From positions 8,432,001 through 8,496,000 of the forward strand of contig NC_135121.1 of NCBI RefSeq assembly GCF_050908995.1: a stretch of 64,000 bases of DNA. Direction: 5' to 3'. The translations under genes and the position numbers were made by a program. Below the pieces are notes generated by a model. That model made no database searches. It was not told the origin of the DNA and worked only from the letters and a program-made list of their open reading frames with translations. This document shows, piece after piece, positions 59,401-64,000 of this stretch (position 1 is the first letter of the stretch; each line of letters starts with the position of its first letter). The stretch is from Andrena cerasifolii. Taxonomy: Eukaryota; Arthropoda; Insecta; Hymenoptera; Andrenidae.

Positions 59401-62117
59401 TCTAAGCAGCGCGTAAATAACGATCGCCGGCGAGTAATGACGCGAAACATAGAAACGCTGGGAGGAGGGTATCGGGCAGGTCGATGCCAGTAGCGAGGCA
59501 CGTACGGAGATTGTACTAATTAATGCCACGGGAGCCAGAGAGGGCGGCGCTGCGGGCTCGCTGATGTGCCGCCGCTAGGAACGACGCCGTTACTATGATA
59601 ATTACCGGTAGAACGTGAGGCTCTGTCTTAATTGGGACTGCCAGGGCGAATTAATAACGCGACACTAACGATGACCCGTTTCGCGACACCTCCGGCACTC
59701 GTGGATCCGACGCAGCCACCAGCCGGGCCGCGGCCGGTCGAACGCCCGTTAAGTGGACGGAGATTCTAGCGCTCCATCAAAAGGGGGATGACGCTTTGAT
59801 CGTGACGCAAAAACCGAGTGCGACGCAATTCGGGGTAATACGGTGCCGCGAGCAGGGAGCACGGTAATTCTGGAGTCGTTGGTGTAAACGTTCGCGCGAT
59901 ATCCTCCCTCCCGTCTGGGTACGTTTATTCGCGGAAGCGACAGTAAAATCGGTCGTTCTCGAGCGGCCGTCGTCTTAACGCATCGTAGAAATAAAAGCGT
60001 TAATGGCAATGCGCCACCGGTTGGATACGTTGGCCGACGTCGTGGCGCTCCTCGTGATCTTCTTCTTCTCCTCCCCCCGCTCCCTCTGGCCCTGCTTCTC
60101 CCTTGGTTGACGTGCCCGCTGGATGGGTTTCGGTACATGTGACGAGCACGTGTCTCGAACTGGTACATATCGGCTTTCGTCTTGGAATTAGTATGCGGAG
60201 AGGAGAGAGCTTTCGTGCGGCAGCGAGGCCCGACGGAAGGGGCCGCGCGCGGCCTTTTACTTTTTGTCACCGTGTGCGGCGTCGCGACGCGTTTAAACTT
60301 TTCGTCATGCATCACGATGCATTAACTCTCGTTTATTTCGAGTGAGGCCCCTCTCTGCCACATATTTATAACCTAATCGGGTGCGAACGCGTCGAAACAC
60401 TCCCCCTAAATGAACGCTATATTTACCAGTCGGGGGTCCAGCTAGGAATTCGATGATTGCTTCGCGGACAGTTCCTGCGACGAGTCTAGGCTGATTTCGA
60501 GAGTCGCCTCACGCTAGGAGCATGGCACTCCAAGTAACTACGGGACTAAAATACCAAAGAAAAAACACGTGCATAGGCAGGTTCGAGTTTTCACGCGTGT
60601 ACGTCACACGCGTCGTTAAAGCGCGGCTCTATCGCGTTAACTAATGACAGATAGTCAGAAGAAGCACCGACGACGGTCCAACAGTCATCGAACAGACCTC
60701 AAAGGTTTCGTCAAACCTACCGCGAAATTCCTTGGACCAAAGCGGTCGTATCGACAAAGCGGTCCATTAACCAGCTAATTATCGCGACGAGTGTCCGCCG
60801 GCGTGGATCTAATGAAACGTCAGCCGCGGAGCCGCGAGTCTTAATATCGACGATCTATCAAGTCGGCTAGAAATTTGCCCGTGACATATCCACTCGCCAT
60901 GCAGCGTCCGCGTACCGCGGCGTCGCTGTGCAAACGCGAAATCCGGACCAATAGCGACGCGGTTCTTGACGGCCGAGAGAGAGCGGCCCGGGCAAAGAGC
61001 GAGGGAAACGGAGAGGCTGAAGAGAAATGGGCGCCGGTGGCCAGTAATGAGCCAGAAAACTGGCGACAGCTTCGCTATGCTACCTATATCCTATCCCAAC
61101 GAGACGAGGCGCGATATTGTGCGACGTTCCCTCGCATCTAACTCTCGCGCACAATCTCGCGCGCGGTGTGCACGCACGCGTGTTCGCGGGCGGCTGTGTG
61201 CCGTGCACGCGCGGGCCCATAATTCACCGGGGCTGGCCCGCAGGCCCGTCTTGTTAGCGCCCCGCAGAAACCGAACCCTCTGAGGACCTCTCCTAACTAT
61301 CATACCGTCCGCTCCGCCGATATACGCGGACCGCTCGAAGGACGACTCCGCCGATCAGGAGAACAACAGAAGAAAAAAGGAGGCACAGCGGCGGCAAGGG
61401 GCGAGAGAAACAGAGGGGCAGAGAAAGAGATAGTGGGAAACAGGGAGGACGCACAAAGACGGGGTTAGATCCAAGAGGAAGAGGGCCATGGAAGAAGGAG
61501 TTGGATCCCCTGCCTCCGCCAACGCGCATAAATGCATAGCTATCTCCGGGCGCATCTTCCTCCGGCGGAACGACCGAACGAAAAGAGCGCGTTATCGGTG
61601 CCCCGACCTGATAAATCCCCCCAGAAAGAATAATGAGTCGACATTATTCATGCCGAACCGTCAGCGTCGTCGCTCGACCGGTCCACTCTAGTCTATGCCC
61701 TGGCCCTCTTCTTCCTCGCGCTCCTTTCGTCGGTGGTTTCGACGCGTCGCCATTAGGGCATCGGGGGAACCCGGCCGTGGAATCGGCCTGGGCGATATTA
61801 GGCGGACGCTTAGGCTGGATCAACTGGAATTCGACCAGCGGCACAAGGGGTCGGATGCGTCGGCGACGTTTGGTCGATAGGGGCCGCCTTGCGACTTTTC
61901 GTATCAGTGGGTACGCGGGATCGTAAATTATCTGGCAACACGGAAGGAGAGCGTGGCTGTTGGGTAATGTCGCGTAGTCACGAGGATCGAGGATTGGGTG
62001 CTCCGTCAAGCAGGGGATCAATGCATCTTCTTTGGGAATTGTCCGCGACGCGCGTTGTTAACGTTAATGACACCCTACATGCTTTTTTTATACCCTGCAT
62101 GTTCTTTCAGAAGAACG
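56405..62117. other. intronic sequence, no gene seen
   Basis: CpG-rich, with abundant overlapping frames and no domain recognised. It holds purine-rich plus-strand sequence at 61340-61500 and an alternating CGCG/GTGTGC tract at about 61146-61215. No hth exon was recognised. Confidence 0.35.
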
Positions 62118-62329
62118 TTAATCCTTTAGCGCCCAGACACTTTTCCCGGCGAAAAAGGAAATGATTTCTTGCGATTAGTTAACTGAAAAATGGTCCCGAT
62201 ACACGCGCTTCATCGTTCTTTTCCCAAAATAGCCAGTGGAAATATGGAGTAAAATGTGGCTCAATATTTAAAATACAAAATTTGTGCTTTAAATGCATGT
62301 TTACTATAATGCGTAAGAGATCTTAAAAG

Positions 62330-62407
62330 TATAAATGAATAAAACACGAGTATATATTTTCTTAACATTTCTAAATGATATAAGTACTCGTGTTTTATTC
62401 ATTTATA
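62330..62407. repeat. perfect 23-bp inverted repeat inside the piggyBac element
   Basis: TATAAATGAATAAAACACGA, followed by GTA, at 62330-62352 is exactly inverted at 62385-62407 around a 32-base A+T-rich loop. Weaker pairing (GTAAGA against TCTTAC) extends both arms outward. It lies downstream of the transposase stop, so it could be a transcript-end hairpin or a nested fold-back. Confidence 0.85.
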
Positions 62408-62455
62408 TTGTTTAGATGTCTTACAAATGAAAATAAGAATAGGTACATATTTTTG

Positions 62456-62719
62456 TTATAGAATGTATAAACGAAGTACAAAATCTGAATTTTTACTATG
62501 GTAATTTACAAAACAATTTCTTTTTGCGCTCGAGCAAAAGTGAACATTGCACTTATAGCACTTTGATTGAATGTGGCCAGAAGGGCAAAGTTTACAGCGC
62601 TGTCTGTCATCGCTGAACGCATTGTCGAAGCGTTGTAGATCTGAGGGTTCAGAATTAGAAGTCGACTCTTGCCGTGACTTCTTTGGTGGTGGAGCATTTA
62701 CCGGTGGACGTCCGCGCAA
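62456..62719 (-). pseudogene. piggyBac transposase C-terminal cysteine-rich domain remnant
   Basis: The minus strand reads RGRPPVNAPPPKKSRQ (a basic, Pro-rich linker), then a cysteine-rich domain CKLCPSGH, KCYKCNVHFC, NCFVNYH with paired CxxC motifs, ending at a stop at 62456. This order and spacing are those of the piggyBac transposase tail, which binds the element's ends. A stop codon lies just upstream in frame (within about 15 bases of the linker) and the DDD catalytic core is absent, so only about the last 87 codons remain. It lies inside TTAA-flanked inverted repeats. Confidence 0.9.
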
Positions 62720-62973
62720 TAGAAGACATTATACGAATGAAAAAATTTCGCTTTTTTAATCCGTAGGGTAAAGTAGCCGAATAAGAGACCCATTTCTTAA
62801 AAACATTATAACTCTTGACTAAGCACAGTTTTATTAAAATTCAATTTACGTTTTAAAAGTAGAATTTGTATTCTTTAGCAACCTACTGAAAAGTACTATA
62901 ACAAAGCTTCGGTTTCTTCATAATAAAATAAAAACGAAAGCCTTTCAAATACCGAAATAAAAAAATGGGTTCC

Positions 62974-63360
62974 GCGCCCAGTGTGACGTGTACGTCACAC
63001 GAACTTCAACATGCAATTACAAACTGAAAATCGATCAAATCAAACTTTACAAGTAATTTTATTTTAGTATAACAATTAATTTACACGTATCTACCAAATA
63101 AAATTTAAAAATAATAATTTTACTTTTAACTTATTAAAGAAAACAAGAGCAATATTTCAGGACATCGAGCAATGTCCAACATGCATTCGCCAGAAACGTT
63201 TTCATGGTTACTGTAAGCATTATTTACAGCGGTAAATGCATCAGTGGCTTGCCTCTCGGAGCCACTTAGAGAACTGAACCGTTTTGGGACCCAAAATTAT
63301 TAACTATCGATTTTTTTTATACGTCTGAAAATGATGTGACGTATACGTCGCACCGGGCGC
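62974..63360. repeat. internal inverted copy of the piggyBac right terminus
   Basis: GCGCCCAGTGTGACGTGTAC, then GTCACAC (62974-63000), is the inverse of GTGACGTATACGTCGCACCG and GGCGC at the right end (63336-63360). Each copy also holds its own palindrome: GTGTGACGT/ACGTCACAC at 62981-63000 is perfect apart from two central bases. These may be paired transposase-binding sites. Confidence 0.7.
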
Positions 63361-63371
63361 TAAAGAGTTAA

Positions 63372-64000
63372 GTATAGAAATACCTCTCGCATGTTAATAC
63401 GCGCCACTCTATTATTTATCCCTTTTGAACTGGTGCCACGAGCCGAACAAAAATAATGGGAAAACAGCAGCCCTTCGGAAGTCGACAGCGAAAAACAATT
63501 GCCACCACGACTCGCGAAGTAGAACGTTACGCGACCTGCAGCCCGGCTGCAACTGTCGCGATGCAATTTTCGCCCTGGCCAGAAGAGAACTCTTGCCAGC
63601 GCGTTGCACTCGCGGCTAGAGTCGAATTCGGCCCCGTGGCCGTCGCATCTATCTGTGACATTGAGTGACACGTTTAGCGCGCGTCCGTTTTATTACGCGT
63701 CCCTCCCTCCTCGCGATATCCCCTGGCCGTGGCTCCCCGTCCAATTTCATCGTACAATAAAACACGCGGCGACAAATTCGCCGCCCGGCAATCACGATCG
63801 AAACCGAGCGGCCAGGCAGTCAGAAACCCCGCCGCGCCCGAGAGCGGCCAGCGACGATGACGACGCGACTTCGTGGTCCACGCGTCACTCCCTGGCATTA
63901 ATTTCCCATAAAACCGTCGATGATTCCAGCCGCGGCCGCGAATATGATTTACGCCGGCCGTTTCCATCGCCGGACACTCACCTAATCACGAAGCAGCGCG
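63372..64000. other. intronic sequence at the right edge, no gene seen
   Basis: CpG-rich. On the minus strand the last bases read ...GTGATTAG then GTGAGTG, a donor-like sequence at about 63975-63982. In the phase needed to join the known hth exon the putative upstream coding contains a stop, so it is not proposed as the preceding coding exon. Confidence 0.3.

Larger units (their letters stand above)
62118..63371 (-). mobile_element. piggyBac element with internal deletion, TTAA target duplication
   Basis: TTAA (62118-62121) then TCCTTTAGCGCCC faces GGGCGCTAAAGAG then TTAA (63368-63371); 11 of 13 terminal bases pair, with the exact TTAA target site of piggyBac. The minus strand keeps the C-terminal domain of the transposase (62456-62719). 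A second copy of the right terminus, GCGCCCAGTGTGACGTGTAC, lies inverted at 62974. The interior is A+T-rich. Confidence 0.9.
50219..64000 (-). other. hth: upstream intron of hth (partial, at least 13.8 kb)
   Basis: Right of the acceptor I could not recognise the preceding exon, which in Hth should end with a residue run like GTSAS plus the first base of a Gly codon, nor any MEIS-domain exon. The stretch is therefore taken as intron running off the right edge. It holds repeat fragments (50870-51475), a palindrome (55033-55266), a tandem duplication (56121-56404) and a piggyBac remnant (62118-63371). Confidence 0.65.

Noticed and set aside
62330..62407. Independent palindromic MITE
   Set aside because: The arms are only 23 bp and it lies wholly within the piggyBac element with no target duplication of its own; recorded as an internal inverted repeat instead.
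63970..64000. Donor-like GTGAGTG on the minus strand at the right edge, possible end of the preceding hth exon
   Set aside because: In the phase required by the known exon (one base carried over) the sequence before it contains TGA; the residues in other phases do not match Hth.
1..64000. tRNA, rRNA, CRISPR arrays, bacterial-type operons, riboswitches
   Set aside because: No B-box-like GGTTCGAATCC with a matching A box, no regular spacer-repeat array and no ribosomal RNA signature were seen. The spliced exon and transposon content are those of an animal genome.

Overview
The window is insect genomic DNA lying almost entirely inside introns of homothorax (hth), the TALE-homeodomain partner of Extradenticle. 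The anchor is one exon on the minus strand at 50056-50204. It has a consensus acceptor and donor and translates to an acidic Gly/Ser linker, then the first part of the Hth/Meis homeodomain (KRGIFPKVATNILRAW, then LFQHLT). The exon ends at the known HLT|HPYPSE boundary of the family. Because the gene runs right to left, bases 1-50055 would be the downstream intron: no exon for the rest of the homeodomain was found, so this intron appears longer than 50 kb. Bases 50205-64000 would be part of the upstream intron. The even base composition, plentiful CpG and load of short DNA transposons suggest a hymenopteran, perhaps an ant. That last step is inference.

Most of the sequence is single-copy, GC-balanced and without genes. 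It is broken by sharply AT-richer islands, nearly all of them decayed mobile elements. (1) TA-flanked short inverted-repeat elements lie at 3951-4229, 11169-11394, 12939-13887, 16862-17633 (with a nested piece near 17032-17244), 19695-20169, 30330-31321 and 42754-43670. The last keeps the cysteine/histidine tail of a pogo/Tigger-like transposase with an in-frame stop. (2) TTAA-flanked piggyBac-type elements lie at 62118-63371 (keeping the piggyBac C-terminal cysteine-rich domain), 27614-28163 and probably 12967-13662, with a half copy at 51282-51475. (3) Long-inverted-repeat elements with CAGTG ends lie at 22882-23830 and 38494-39276, with a half copy of the latter at 2344-2578. (4) Near-perfect fold-back palindromes lie at 6304-6510 and 55033-55266. 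(5) A 5'-truncated, frameshifted LINE reverse transcriptase lies at about 33740-35242. There is also a 152-bp tandem duplication at 56121-56404 and several microsatellites.

Two points matter most. First, reading through the hth donor gives a stop 33 codons into the intron, directly beside a 9-bp GC-rich stem-loop. This is relevant because intron retention at an hth exon-intron junction has been reported in flies. Second, several otherwise unrelated TA-flanked elements share one layout: an outer tag (GGGTAAA- or GGGGAGACCGGGG-like) followed by an element-specific word that is repeated inside the element. This looks like a family-wide arrangement of transposase-binding sites. No tRNA, rRNA, CRISPR array or complete second gene could be supported. 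Most long open frames in the GC-rich parts look like chance.
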